DNA of 64,000 nt from NCBI GenBank assembly GCA_963969595.1, contig OZ018408.1, forward strand, positions 24,487,823-24,551,822, given 5' to 3'. A program made the position numbers and the translations under genes. Shown piece by piece: positions 34,433 through 46,000 of this stretch. The stretch is from Neckera pumila. Lineage: Eukaryota > Streptophyta > Bryopsida > Hypnales > Neckeraceae. The notes under the pieces were generated by a model that had not been told where the DNA came from, searched no databases, and saw only the letters and a program-made list of their open reading frames with translations. Each line of letters opens with the position of its first letter. Position 1 is the first letter of the stretch.

Positions 34433-35278
34433 TCAGTCTCTCTCTTGCACCAGGGCCATCATGGATGCTCCCGCAGATTCGTTGCAATGGAGAGGATCCC
34501 TGAGCTGCACTAGCATGGCTAGAGTTACGGTTTGTCCCATATAGCCCGTGCTTGCATTTCTGTCTTTCTCCTTTGAAACAAGAACTCTGTCTCTCTCATT
34601 ACGTGCAGTGTTGTGCGCAGCTATGATGGCCAGTGTTTGGTCCTCTATCTCGTTTTCCGTATCGAGGCGCATCCATTCATCCAAGGAAACCGCCACGGAC
34701 ATGAAATTCTCCTCGCTACCGTCATCCAGCAAAGGTGGTCTCCCGGGTAGCTTGCCCAGTCTCTTACCAGCCCTCACAAGGTTTGATTCGCTTGCCAGAG
34801 GCTCAATAACAGAGGGTGATTCTTGGTCAGTCATCTCTGCTTGTATCTTCAGACCCTCCAGTGCCAGAGTCTCGATTTTCGCCATGGCCATCGGTGCCAA
34901 ATCCTCAAGCCGCATGTACAACTCATCGTTGGCCACTCCGTTTCTCTTACTTCCCCTTCCACAGGAGCTATTCTCTCGCAAGGTGAGTGCGTCCCTCTCA
35001 TCGTATGCTAATGCCGCAAACCTGTTTGCCAAACGTTCCCCTGATCAGCCCGGATATATAAATGTTTCTCAATACATTCAATAATTATCTGCAATCTAGC
35101 GACATAATCAATCTCGTACTAGCAAGGTTTGTCTCTAGAAGATCGTATGATCTCTCGTGGTTTCCTTAAGAGAAAATAAGAGAGATTCCGAACCCTGAGT
35201 AGCTCCCTCACTAGAACAAACCGTACTCATTTGTACTCTGGTGCCAAGTTGTACATAAAACATTCACAAATGTGCTAT

Positions 35279-35463
35279 GTAACAATAGTAGCATTATTCA
35301 AGTCGAAAGGAACCACTATTGACAATAACAATGACACTATTGATCTGTAAGTGACGCTGTTTAGAAGAAGAGTGGCTAAGAGACGTTTCTTAAGAGTGGC
35401 TTCTAAACGTTCATGAATGATTAGAAGAAACATGGACGTCATGAATGTTTAGAAGAATGCCAT
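35279..35463 (-). repeat. Dispersed repeat, copy B (inverted relative to copy A)
   Basis: This is the reverse complement of 13721-13916 with about one difference in ten bases. It lies between the second and third blocks of the PMI1-like pseudogene, as an insertion into an intron or broken exon. Confidence 0.7.
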
Positions 35464-36144
35464 GTTATGGGACCCATTTTCACGCATATTTTTTCCTCTT
35501 AATATACAATATGATCAACCTTACTAGAGCAGGGGATCACGCAGAGAAGCTGAACTCCTATTACTCTTCACAATGAGCATAGGGAAACTTACCCATTCAT
35601 GCGACGTTGTGCAAAGCCTGCATGAAATCTGTGTTCAACCGAAAGCTGATCCACTCCTTTCCTGTGATATCCTCCAACCGCATAGCCATCATAGCCTGCG
35701 CAGCACTGCCATGGACGTTGCCCCCAATTCAGACGGCACCACCACTGGATTGGACACTTGCATCACAAGCTGCTCCGCCATAGACGCTCTTCCGCTATGG
35801 AAGTGCGAGGGGCTCATGGAACGCAGGGAGCTGCCATTGCGCATGTGCAGCACGGGACCTAGTCCGTTTGCCAATGCAGGTGGAGGATCAACAATGGCTG
35901 ATGGCAAGGGATCAAAGGCTCGGTCGTTGAGGCTCCATTCCTGCATCAATGCTTTCGTCTCCTCGTCTTCCAGATGCTTCGCTCGGGCTTTGCTTTGCAA
36001 GGTTTGCGTGGCTTTCTGGAGCTCCGCTTCGGCAGCTTCCACGATAGCTTCCAGCTCCGCATCATCTTCGGTTACCCACTCTGGAGGGATATACATGGAA
36101 GTCTCTTTAATCTTACCACCAGGGTTCCCAACTTTTTCACTGTG

Positions 36145-36440
36145 ACATAGTTTGAATATGTGACAAGTCTGCTAGTATGGTAAGTGTGCAAGGTATTCGA
36201 GGTTGTCATTTTGAAGAAGGTCATGTTTAAGAAGTATTGAGAGTAAGGTTTGTGAACCCACACCCAGAATCGCCACCTGAAATGCTATTACATATTTTGA
36301 CTGTGTGACAACTGCGCTAGTATGGCAAGCGAGCAAGGTTTTCTAGAATGTCATTAGACAAGCTCGTATTAAAAACGTTTTGAGTGTAAGGTTATGCATC
36401 CCCACCCAGAATCCCCACCTGAAATTTAGAGTTTGTATTC
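36145..36440 (-). repeat. Two tandem units (about 145 bp) carrying extra donor sites
   Basis: The units share 'TGTGACAA.T.CGCTAGTATGG', 'GCAAGGT', 'GAGxGTAAGGTT', 'CACCCAGAATC' and CCACCTGAAAT. The last phrase reads ATTTCAG|GTGG on the gene strand, a copy of the real exon edge ATTTCAG|GTAC at 36529/36528. Decoy donors are at 36277/36276 and 36419/36418. Confidence 0.65.
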
Positions 36441-36680
36441 ATATGAACTGGCATTCTGGGTGCACATGCATCAGAGACTTCAACAAATTATTACTCTGAT
36501 TAATCCCCAGGTTTAGAGAACGACGTACCTGAAATGTCAAGAATGCTGTTAGAATCCGAGCACGGCGAGTCCCAGCTGCAAAACTCCTTGAAATCTGAGA
36601 TCTCCTCCACGTCCTCCTGCTCCATACTCTGGCGAGTGAAAATCAAGCTTCACGCCACCTTCCATCCATGCCTCTAGTTC

Positions 36681-37379
36681 CACCTGTTGCGAGAGAAGAG
36701 GAGAATGGAGTTCCCCGCATTCAGACCTGGCCACTGCAACAGGGTCCATTTCGTCAACAAGAGCATCATACAAGCTCCAAAACTTGGTGTTGTCCACAGC
36801 ATCATACAAGCTGAATACTTGTTGCTGTCCTCATCATTCAATTTATAAAAACTTGTTGCTGTCCACAGTGTCATAGTGGATCTTCGTCGACGCCGACATT
36901 CGCGTCCATCAGCCTTCATCTTCAGCTGAGCTTGTGCTCTGGACTTTCATCGAAACTTCTTCCATTCAAATGTATATTATTCTACCTCCAATCCATAGTT
37001 ATCATCTATCTGACCTCAGCAGTTAGGTCTTCTCAAATTAATAGGGAGACTATCAGGATCGCTCGAGTTACTGAAGGGAGGAAATTAAAAAAGGGAATCC
37101 AATTGCAAGAAGAAGGAAGCTGAATCACTTGAGACATGAAGAATCTTATTAGTGTGGTATCAAGCTTACAAAGGTTGTGTACAATGTCAGGTCAGCCGCC
37201 CAATGAGACGCGCATTAGTGCAGGCTCATGGCTCAGAAGATAATCTTCACAAGAATCCTCGCAGACAAAAAATAACATGAATGGAGCACCTGACCGTGCG
37301 GCGATCCTTTCTTACATGAACAGCTGTGTGCTGGCGTATGTGGAGAGTCATGCACCGCAATGAATTGGGTCAGTTAGAA
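36681..37379. other. Intergenic stretch between the PMI1-like remnant and the GIL1/IRKI-like gene
   Basis: Short direct repeats of 'ACAAGCT..A.ACTTG(G/T)TG(T)TGTCCACAG' lie near 36770-36875. An 86-codon frame there (36549-36809) overlaps them and is out of frame with the PMI1-like block, so it is not called. The rest is 3' flank. Confidence 0.4.
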
Positions 37380-39985
37380 TTATTGGTATTTACTGCTACA
37401 AAACACTTGGCACTTGATAATGTGTCGATTTACAATGAAGCCCGGGTTCACCATCACGCTGATCTTGGAGCGGTTGGCGTCCTCCTCCAAAGTGGTCACC
37501 TGCTCCATGAAACGGGGATCAAGCTCCGCGGCCAAGGAGACTCGAAAAATGGTGACAGGATTGTCATGCGCAAACGCTAGGTGATGAAGAAGCCACACGG
37601 ATTTGAATGCATTGAAGAACGTCGCCAGCAGGGAGAGCGACGTCTCCTTGTCCGCCACTTTCGTGAGCTGCGACAGGATGAGCTCCATGCGGATGACGAA
37701 AAAACGGTGGAACGTGGGGTTCACAATGGTGGATCCCGGCTTGCCTAATGATTTTTCAATGGTGGCCCACTCTTGCTTCCGAAGCTCGTGGAAAGCTTGG
37801 CAGCAAGAGGATTTGAGCGCACCGGGGTCGCACAGCAGCGACGTCCCGTTGGGCTCGAAGCTCACATTCTCGAAGCTCTCAAACAGGACTTGGTTGAGAA
37901 AGGATTCGAAGAAGAGGATGATGACATTGCGAGGCATCTTGCGCACCCAGCCACTAGCGTCTCTCTGCTGCTCCAGGAGGGCAGTGATGACTTGCGTGGC
38001 CGATTCGCCCGCTTCGCGGATGTGCGTGCACAGACCCGAAGCGAGCCTCTTGATGCAGAACTTTGACTCCTCAAACGCTTTCTGAAAGAGCTGCGGGGTG
38101 ACTTCCAGAGTGGTAAAGCGACTGCCCTTCAAGCCGTTGCCGGTGTTCTCACGGCGGTGCTTGGCGATTTCGTAATCGAGCTGCACCACCTTCGTTTCGA
38201 TTTGGAGTTGTCCCAACTCAGTTTCGAGATCCTGGCAGCGTTGCTGCAGCTGATTGCATTTCCCCTCCGCTGCTTCCATGGCGATTTGCAACGCTTTGTA
38301 CTCATTCGCCGTGGCCAACTCGTTCTTCTTCGCTTGCTCAAGTTTGAACTGCAAGGTCTTGATGGTGTAGTCCATGACCTTGAAGGAGTTCGAATCCAGC
38401 TTCCCGGAGCCTCGATCGCCGTTCTGGAATAACTCGTTCATTTTGGAGCCGTGGCTCTTCTTCCTTCCCCACCCCAAGAAGTTGAACACGCTGTGTGGCT
38501 TTGCGCTCTTTGCGTTTATGCTTCCAGATCTTGTCAGCTCTGGAGCATAGCCCATATCTCCACCTGTTGCAATCACAAAGCTACAGTGTTAGAAAGACTC
38601 GCATTGGGAGACGGGAGGGTTTAAGACATTCAAAGAATGAGGTGTTTCAAAGAGGATGTGGTTAACCAATCACAACATCCGCCAGCATACACACTGTGAG
38701 GACCCCAAGCGGTACTGATCGAGTTGAACAGTGATCAACAAGCGAACTTTTTACCTTAGCCACCGAAGAGATGATGAACATGATGCACGATGGGATTGTC
38801 CACTTGGACATTCACTAGAATATGTGTCGCATTCAACGAAGTCAAAAACCCACAAATATCTTAAACCCTAAACCCTCCAGAGTTGGCAGCGACAGTAGTA
38901 CCTGATGGGTCTTTCTCAGAATCCGGCGTGACAATGGAACCATCGCCGCTGCCGCTGCGGCTCCAACTGCCGGTAGGAGCACTGGCGACAGGGCCATTGT
39001 TCCAACTGGCGACAGGGGCATTGGACACAGGCCTACCAGACCCCGCGCGTCGCTTGCTCCCCTGAAATGAGTTTCCAAGGTCTTTGCCGATGTTCCGCAG
39101 CGTTTCAGACTTCTTCCCAGCAAATGTCGGAGAGATAGAGCGCGACAAGTTCTTCCAGCCCTTCCCGGCTGACTTCTCCGGTTTTTCCACCGTCAAATTC
39201 GAAGCGTTTGAAGCGATCGAAATATCCGAAGGGGACGTACTCTTCTTCAGCTGTTGCTGTTGCAGTTTGGCTTGTCTCCTTAGTTCCATTGAGCTCCCAG
39301 AACGAGAGCTCTTCGTGACCTCGGGTGGTGACCAGCTCTCTGTCACTGCCGGGGGTGACATCCGCGGGTTCGGGAGCGGGGGTTTAGCGAATTCGGGGCT
39401 CTGGGGGTCGGGACCTAGAGGGTGAGTCCGAGTGGGAGTGAGCCAGCCGAAATTCGACTTGGGCGCTTTGGAGCTGGGTATGTCCAATGCCGCGCGCGTG
39501 GGTTCCGCGTGAGGACTCCATTGCGGGGAGCTCGAGACACTTGCGCGCTCTCGCGCATAGAATTCGTCTGGGCTGGTGGACGGAATCATGTACTTGCTTC
39601 GAGGACTCTTCATCGCTGCCACGACAGACGCATTGGTGCTGCTGACGACGCTCTGATCAGCGCTTTGTAAATGCCCGCTCAGGTCCGGCGACGTCTTGTC
39701 CGGCGTGAGGAAGCCTTTGCGCTCCAGAAACTTATTGGGCATCCGGAGCCGCAACGGATGCGGATGCATTTGCTCGAACTCCGGGGTGTGCGTGGAGATG
39801 TCTGCATGAATCTTCTTCCACAATGCTGGTGAATCGAACTCTTGGAAGTCCGTCACTGCGTCCTGAAAGTCTGTCTCGCCGTGTAAGCTCCGGTCGCTCA
39901 TTACTATTTTGGTCGGGGGTTGATTGGGAAGCACAATGTCTTCCACGCTCTGCCCCGCACTGCCTGCAGAGTCTGGATCCTTCAT
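37380..39985 (-). CDS. GIL1/IRKI-family protein (DUF641-related), 2 coding exons
   Basis: In Arabidopsis, GIL1 mediates phytochrome-controlled loss of gravitropism, and IRKI binds the receptor kinase IRK. Coding exons are 39985-38902 and 38563-37380, joined at TCAG|GTACTA and GCAACAG|GTGGAG, for 755 residues. Residues 1-360 are mostly disordered and rich in Ser/Pro, with a conserved-looking LWKKIHADI near 50. A coiled coil follows (about 400-495, KTLQFKLEQAKKNELATANE). The C-terminal domain has the family phrases RNVIILFFESFLNQVLFESF, FHRFFVIRMELILSQL and SVWLLHHLAFAH, ending near MVNPGF...IKCQVF. The first ATG is at 39985. Just upstream is a TTTTTAG acceptor, suggesting a 5' UTR intron. A telo-box (38863-38875) lies in the coding intron. 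Confidence 0.8.
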
Positions 39986-40760
39986 CCAGCACACCACAGC
40001 AGGACAAAGAACCTAAAAACACACTCAACGCATTTACGTCAGAAATTAACACGCGAATCCACTCAAGCAGCGCAGATTCCAAACGCAGATCATACGCCTA
40101 CAATGTAGTAAATCCCCACATTCCTTTCCTACCGATCAATGCAGATTAAAAACTGAAGCAACCCTAAACCCCCGCAATCCCTACCTAGGTTGAATGGATT
40201 AGAGTATTAGCTTCATATTTCTCGTGTCCTTTAAACTCCGCATTGGCTAATACGGTGTCCCATTGCGAAGAATCCTGTGCTTACAGGAGAGAAGATCGAG
40301 TAGTCTTCCTGTGAGAGCGTGTTGCGATTCCCCACAGCTCGTTTCTTTGAGCTCATAGAGGTCCCGATCACAAGTTTCCGTCCCGGACCCCGCGCTGGAT
40401 TTGAAATCTGCATTGTCCGTCCCATTCAGACATCACTTGCAACCACGACACGCCTCTCCACACACTCACAGCAGCAAACGCACCGCCACTCCTCGCCACC
40501 AATTCCTGCCGACCACTTCATTCTCCGCAGCCCCCACACAAAGTCACCATCCCGTCCGACGTCATCTTCTCCAACGCGACCGCATTCCCACTTCATCCCG
40601 ATCTCTCGCCACACCCATACCCGATCAACAAAACTCCCACCCCATCTCCCACTCCATTTCCCACCCCATCTCACATCCCATCTCACTCCCCTCCACAGAC
40701 ATAGTGATCGCAACCACGAATGGTCCCACTAATGTCAACAAGAAAAGCAGCTCCTACAGG
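39986..40760 (-). promoter_or_regulatory. Leader/promoter region of the GIL1/IRKI-like gene
   Basis: This holds the presumed 5' UTR intron acceptor near 40006. Further up is a pyrimidine-rich (plus-strand C-rich) tandem of 'CCCACTCCAT/CCCATCTC' phrases at about 40625-40700. Long open frames here on both strands are low-complexity and not believed. Confidence 0.4.
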
Positions 40761-43077
40761 AACTGAACACCACCACGAACTAGCTATACACCCAACGGTC
40801 CCAACAGGCAGGAGTGATGATGGAGATTTCCCCCCTCCAAAAAAGAAACCAGCGACGAAAACCCGAAAACCTTGGGCAGAAAGGGCTAGCCTGCCAAGAG
40901 CTAATGGCCAAAGCGAGGAGATCATCTCACTCAAAACAAACACACTCCGAAGACCAACAGGGATGCTGCAGGATTGACACTGCTTACTGTTTCAGGTATT
41001 TAGCTAGCTGGTCATCATCCCGGCTATGGAAAAGAGCCGGACGTGAGCCCGGTGGTGCGGAAGGGGAATCATTCACATATCCCTTCGGAGTCAGCTTGTT
41101 GAGCCCAGCGTTCCGTTTGCTATTTTCTCATTTGATTCTTTACTGCGGTCCGGATTTGTAGTTGGAATCTCAACTTTATTACTGTCCACAGCAGTCCGGC
41201 GCATTTGGATCGCCGATTTCCTCGTCGAAATTCTCTCGGTAGATGACGTGGGCAGTCATGCCAAGTCTATGCCTTAGGCCCAATCATCTAACTCGCAGAA
41301 GTCGGTGATGAGCCATGGCGTAGCGTCGTCTGGTTTAGGTCTCACGTGAGACCGTTGTATCAAACTCCTTTTACGGAGAATGTGTTTTGGGGGGGAGGGA
41401 ATTTTTCCATTTCATGAAAGTTCAATTGCAGGAAAACTAAAACATAAAAACACAAAGGAACTCGGGTATTATTCAGAAACAGAGGGAGTAGTTTATATAA
41501 TTCTGATAACCTGTATTGTAGGTTACTTTGGCAGAGGTATCAGCTCGTCATCAGCTATTATGGTAATACTGCTGAAGAAGGATCTCCTTTACTGCAGGAC
41601 CTGACTGTTTTGAAGAGTTTCTTATATTCCTCGACCTCATAGTGCCTTCCATCAGCAAACAATCTAGAAGACCAATCACAGAACAATTATAGATTCAGAA
41701 AATCTGCAAACATTATAACATTCCTGAACAGGGGACTAAAGGAATCTCGACTGCTCCTAAAGACATTTTGGCTATAAAGATACTTTTGGACTGTTATACA
41801 CTCTCCATTCTTTAACTCAGCCATTTAATTCTTCCAAAATCTTCTCGACTCTTCTCCTCGTCATTGTAATATCTGCAAGTACAACTGCACAAGATTTCAT
41901 CTTCTCAAGATATCTTCCAAAAAGATATTGCTACATGAATTTTTATGGACCCTATGCAAGATATACTACAATGAAAATCACGAGTACTATCTTCTGTAGA
42001 TATGTCGTAATGCAGACAATATCAAGAAAACATACATCTAAACCATAAAGAAATCCCTGGTCCCTCGAATTCAAAGCATGATTTCCAAATCATAATTTCC
42101 AAATCATAACACTCTTCAGATGGTGTCATCACACCACGCATTGGTGTTGGAAAAGAGGAGGGTCCAAAGTCATAACCCTGTCTTCTCCTGCACTCATGTA
42201 AAGCCATAGATCTTCAAGGAGGGTGGGTTGTGTCCAAGAACTGTCTAAAACCTCCCAGCTCTAGACCTATAATTCAGTACAAAATAAAAAACTGAAGAGC
42301 CAAAGGGGCCGACTAAACAAATACCCATACACGACGATACACCAAACACTGGAACCCTAGATACAGCTCCTGAAGAATCTAAAAGCATTAAAAAGCAGCT
42401 AAAGTCGCTACTGAGATACACTGAACTAGTTCTTCACTGTATCAGGGATCTGGATCGGGGTTGTAAACAGAAGAATGGTCCGCCCACCACACATCCCGAA
42501 CTACACTTCATCGATATACACAATGCATAGCGCCTCGATAAAACAAATTAAAAAGCCTGTTCAATAGCAGAGCAAAACCATATCAAATAATCTCTCTGTC
42601 TAAGCTCAAGTTTCAAAATTGCAACTCTTAAACAGGCTTGAACACAGTGCATTTAGAAAAGTTTGGGACCAAATCCTGCTCCTCACCCGTTTGAATTCGT
42701 CCATGATATTGAAGCAGGTGGGGGCAGAGGGAGGTCAAACCAAGCTGCCAAAGAATACTTGGAGGCACAGCGATTCAACCTCGGTCTTCCGTCGCCACGG
42801 TCATACGCGGTGACCAGACACCCATGTTGGTCCCCAAGAGACAGGACTCCAAATCGTGAACCAACAAAAATGGGTAGCACTGGAGGCATTGGAAGAAGCG
42901 CTCGCAATTGAACAGAGGGACCTCGATTGAATTGAATGCGACTTCCATGACTGAAACTCCACACGGCGGGACTAGACTGTCCCTGAAGTTCAGTCTCTGG
43001 CATTTGTGGTTTCTGTAGAGATACACTTGAAGCAGTGATGGGAGAGGCTGTGAATGAGTACACAATGTGAACCCACG
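40761..43077. other. Intergenic stretch between GIL1/IRKI-like and phytochrome genes
   Basis: Moderate GC, no recognisable domain in any frame. It should include the phytochrome 3' UTR at its right end. Nothing else is supported. Confidence 0.4.
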
Positions 43078-46000
43078 TTATCGCAACGCGCCCGAGTCGT
43101 CTCTTGCAGTTAATGGAAGCTCCAGGTTGACCAAAAAGTAGTTTTTGCCGGGCTCTCTGATGTATTTGACTTCGCCGTTCATCAGTTTCACGAGCTTCCG
43201 GCACATACTCAGACCCAGACCTTCTTGGGTCATGCCTCGCCCCCGGTCAAACATCTCATGCACGAGCTCCTCTGGGAGCCCTGACCCAGGATGTGCTACT
43301 CTGAAACGTATAATCCAGCCAGGGTGGGTGTTCAGGGTTAACACAAACGAAAGCGCATTACAAAAGTGAAGTAAAAGAAAATCGTTAAAGACCTGACCCC
43401 TGACTCCTATTGACTGACCATTGTAAGCAACAGCAACTCATCTCTTCCAACACTTGATTTGCCTTCAGTTAGAAAGTTTGCTGGAAGCATGAATTGGCTA
43501 AATGTTTATGGCCACTCATCCTTGTATAGAAATGAAGTTCTGTGTTGTCTCTACAACCTCCCAGTGTTTGAAAGATTGCATAAGAAATCATCGTACATTG
43601 AAGAAACAGTTTGATCTCGAAAGAATTTGGCACTTGTACACAAAGTGATCTCTCTAGTGAGCTGTAAGGAAACTGCACCTAAATGCGACCCCTTTCTTAA
43701 ACCACAGCCTATTCATGAGAGCCTAGGGTCCATTTGGGGTACGCCCATTTCCAACACTTTAAAAATTCATAATTTATTCATACTGTGTCTGAAAATTGCA
43801 TGCTGAGAGAATCTGGAGGCCCAAGAAGAGCCAACAAAATCTAAAACAGTTCATTAATAGGAACCATGCTCAAATGCTTATTTGAACAATTGTAGGCACA
43901 GTTAACTTATTGAGTGATCTGGCAATGAAAGCACACTCCTTCATATTTCAGTCCAAAGGAGTGCTTAAAATTATTCCTAAAGACCCTCGCTAACACCACT
44001 CGTAATACCAAGTGAGAACATACCGTAAGGATTCAATTGAGGATTCTATTATTGCTTAGAGTAAGGCCTTAGAACTTATTGTTTTGCACAGAAAAGAATG
44101 GGAAATGGACCAACCAACCATACCTAAATTCGAAGTGCACAACGTGAAAGCCACCACCAAGCCGCTTCTTCGTTGGGACCACCTTGATGCCGACCCAGCC
44201 CTCGGAGGAGGGCGTGAAACGCACTGCATTGAGCAAAAAGTCAGCCAGAACTTGCTGCAACCGCACTTGATCCCCAAACAAGCACATGTCACTGATCTCC
44301 CGCGGCGTTTCCCGAATCAATTGCAAGCCCTTTTCTCTTGATGTCACCATTCCTTGGCTTACCACCGCGTCCATCATGGAACCCATTTCAAAGTCTGCGA
44401 TTTCCAACTCTAAGTACCTGCACATTCAACAAAGTTGCCACCCGGCATAACACTGAATGTCAAGCACAAGGAATTGCAACACTAGGGGTTGTCAAACCTC
44501 CTTAAACACGGTTTTCTATGGGAGATCAAATAATCCTTTTCTTAAAAGCAACCAACCATTAATTAAGGCTTCCTCATTTTCCTTTGAATCCCCTATTTGT
44601 GAATTGTGAATGACATAAGGAAACTGAACTCTTATTGCAACCCGTTTCTAAAACTGGCCCCTACAGATCTACAGGTTTGCTCAAGTGTACAGCCTCTCTA
44701 CATAAGAGACTAGCATTGCTTTCGGGTACACCTATTCTGAGCTCTTTGAAATAAAATAGGAAGCATGTTCAAACGCTTATTCGGCTGATTCTAGAAGTAG
44801 TTACCTTGAATTACTCTACAACCACAGCCACAATAAGGACACAATGATTCGGTGATTTGCATCACAGCCAAGGTAGTAGAGACACTTGATCTCATTGCAA
44901 CCACCAAAGAAAACCGTTTCTTTTTTCTACTCCTGGAATTCTGGAGTAAAGGCAGACATAATCTTTACCTTGGTAAGGACATAATCAAGGTTTGATAACC
45001 CCTTCAACGTCGTAGCAACTCAACCTAAATCAGTGCACAAACTCTGCTAGAGCGAAGAAGAAAGACAGTGTTCAAGCGTACCCATCTTCAATACTCTCAA
45101 GGTCCATATCATCCAAGATTTTCCGCAACTGCCGTTCACAAACTGCACTCGTGCCCAAGAACTGCTTCTGATCATCCGACAAATCTGTATCCTCCATCAA
45201 AGTTCGAGTGAACATGATTCCATACAAAGGATTCTTAATTTCTTGACGAATGTATGCAAGTTCCTTCAGTTTGGCAAAAGCTACCTTCTCAGTTGCTCGT
45301 TGTACAGTTAGTGCCTGCATACCAAAAACACCACTTCATGAACTCAAGACCAGCCCAACCACAGGACCTAGTGTACAGGGAATGAGCCAATCTCGCAAGG
45401 ATTGAAATAGAAGATGCACGAATATAACCTGTAACAATTCTGGGCTTGCAATATGCAGAAAACAGAAAACGCCTGTTATGTATCCTTCTGCATCTGTTCT
45501 CTTATTCGCCGTCAGGAGAACTTCAACAAACTTCCCGTCGCGGTCAGAAAAGGAGAACGGATATTTGTCTGTGTCATGGCCGTCCATGGCATTGTTAAGC
45601 ACTATCATGAATTTCGTCACTGCGTCTTGGCCCTTCAGACGGCAAAACATTTGTTGCATTCCAAAGACTTCACCAACCAGCAATTTTCCCAGAACCTGCA
45701 ATTCAAAAAATGGCAACCCAAACTCAGAGAGGGTCAACCAGCTTTCACATGCTCACAATTTCACACTCCAGAAGAACTCACGCTAATGCAAAACAAGCCA
45801 GGCCCCGTGCATAGAGCAGAGAGGTCTAACAAGCCTTCCTGCTGCCATAACATTCGTAAGTAATACTACGTGGCACCTTTTCAGTACAATACCATAAATT
45901 ATCTGAAGTCATGCCAAATCAGCGCAAATCAAACAAATCAAAGCTAGAAAATACTCTCACAATAGCTCATTGACTTGCGGAGCACTCTCTTGTTCAAATT

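Larger units (their letters stand above)
34433..36680 (-). pseudogene. PMI1/PMIR1-like protein remnant, truncated and frameshifted
   Basis: PMI1 and its relatives are plant-specific NT-C2-domain proteins needed for light-driven plastid and nuclear movement. Three blocks of the conserved C-terminal half are readable. The first is near 36596-36530 (EEISDFKEFCSWDSPCSDS), ending at a donor. The second is 36104-35690, with DAELEAIVEAAEAELQKATQ, LEDEETKALMQEWSLNDRAF, GLGPVLHMRNGSSLRSMSPS and QVSNPVVVPSELG. The third is 35032-34433, with LEDLAPMAMAKIETLALEGL, SLDEWMRLD and TLAMLVQLRDPL. Lesions: after VLRRL the expected helix is missing and the frame shifts into MRLEDITGK, which soon meets a stop. 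The last block ends abruptly at LVQERD where the family continues. No N-terminal C2 domain is found upstream before the next gene. A dispersed repeat sits between blocks two and three. Confidence 0.68.

Noticed and set aside
36549..36809. 86-residue minus-strand frame (MYDAVDNTKFW...) before the PMI1-like block
   Set aside because: Overlaps short direct repeats and is out of frame with the block that matches the family; no match of its own.
40319..40766. Overlapping frames rich in His, Pro and Ser
   Set aside because: C-rich tandem sequence in a presumed leader/promoter; translations are low-complexity.
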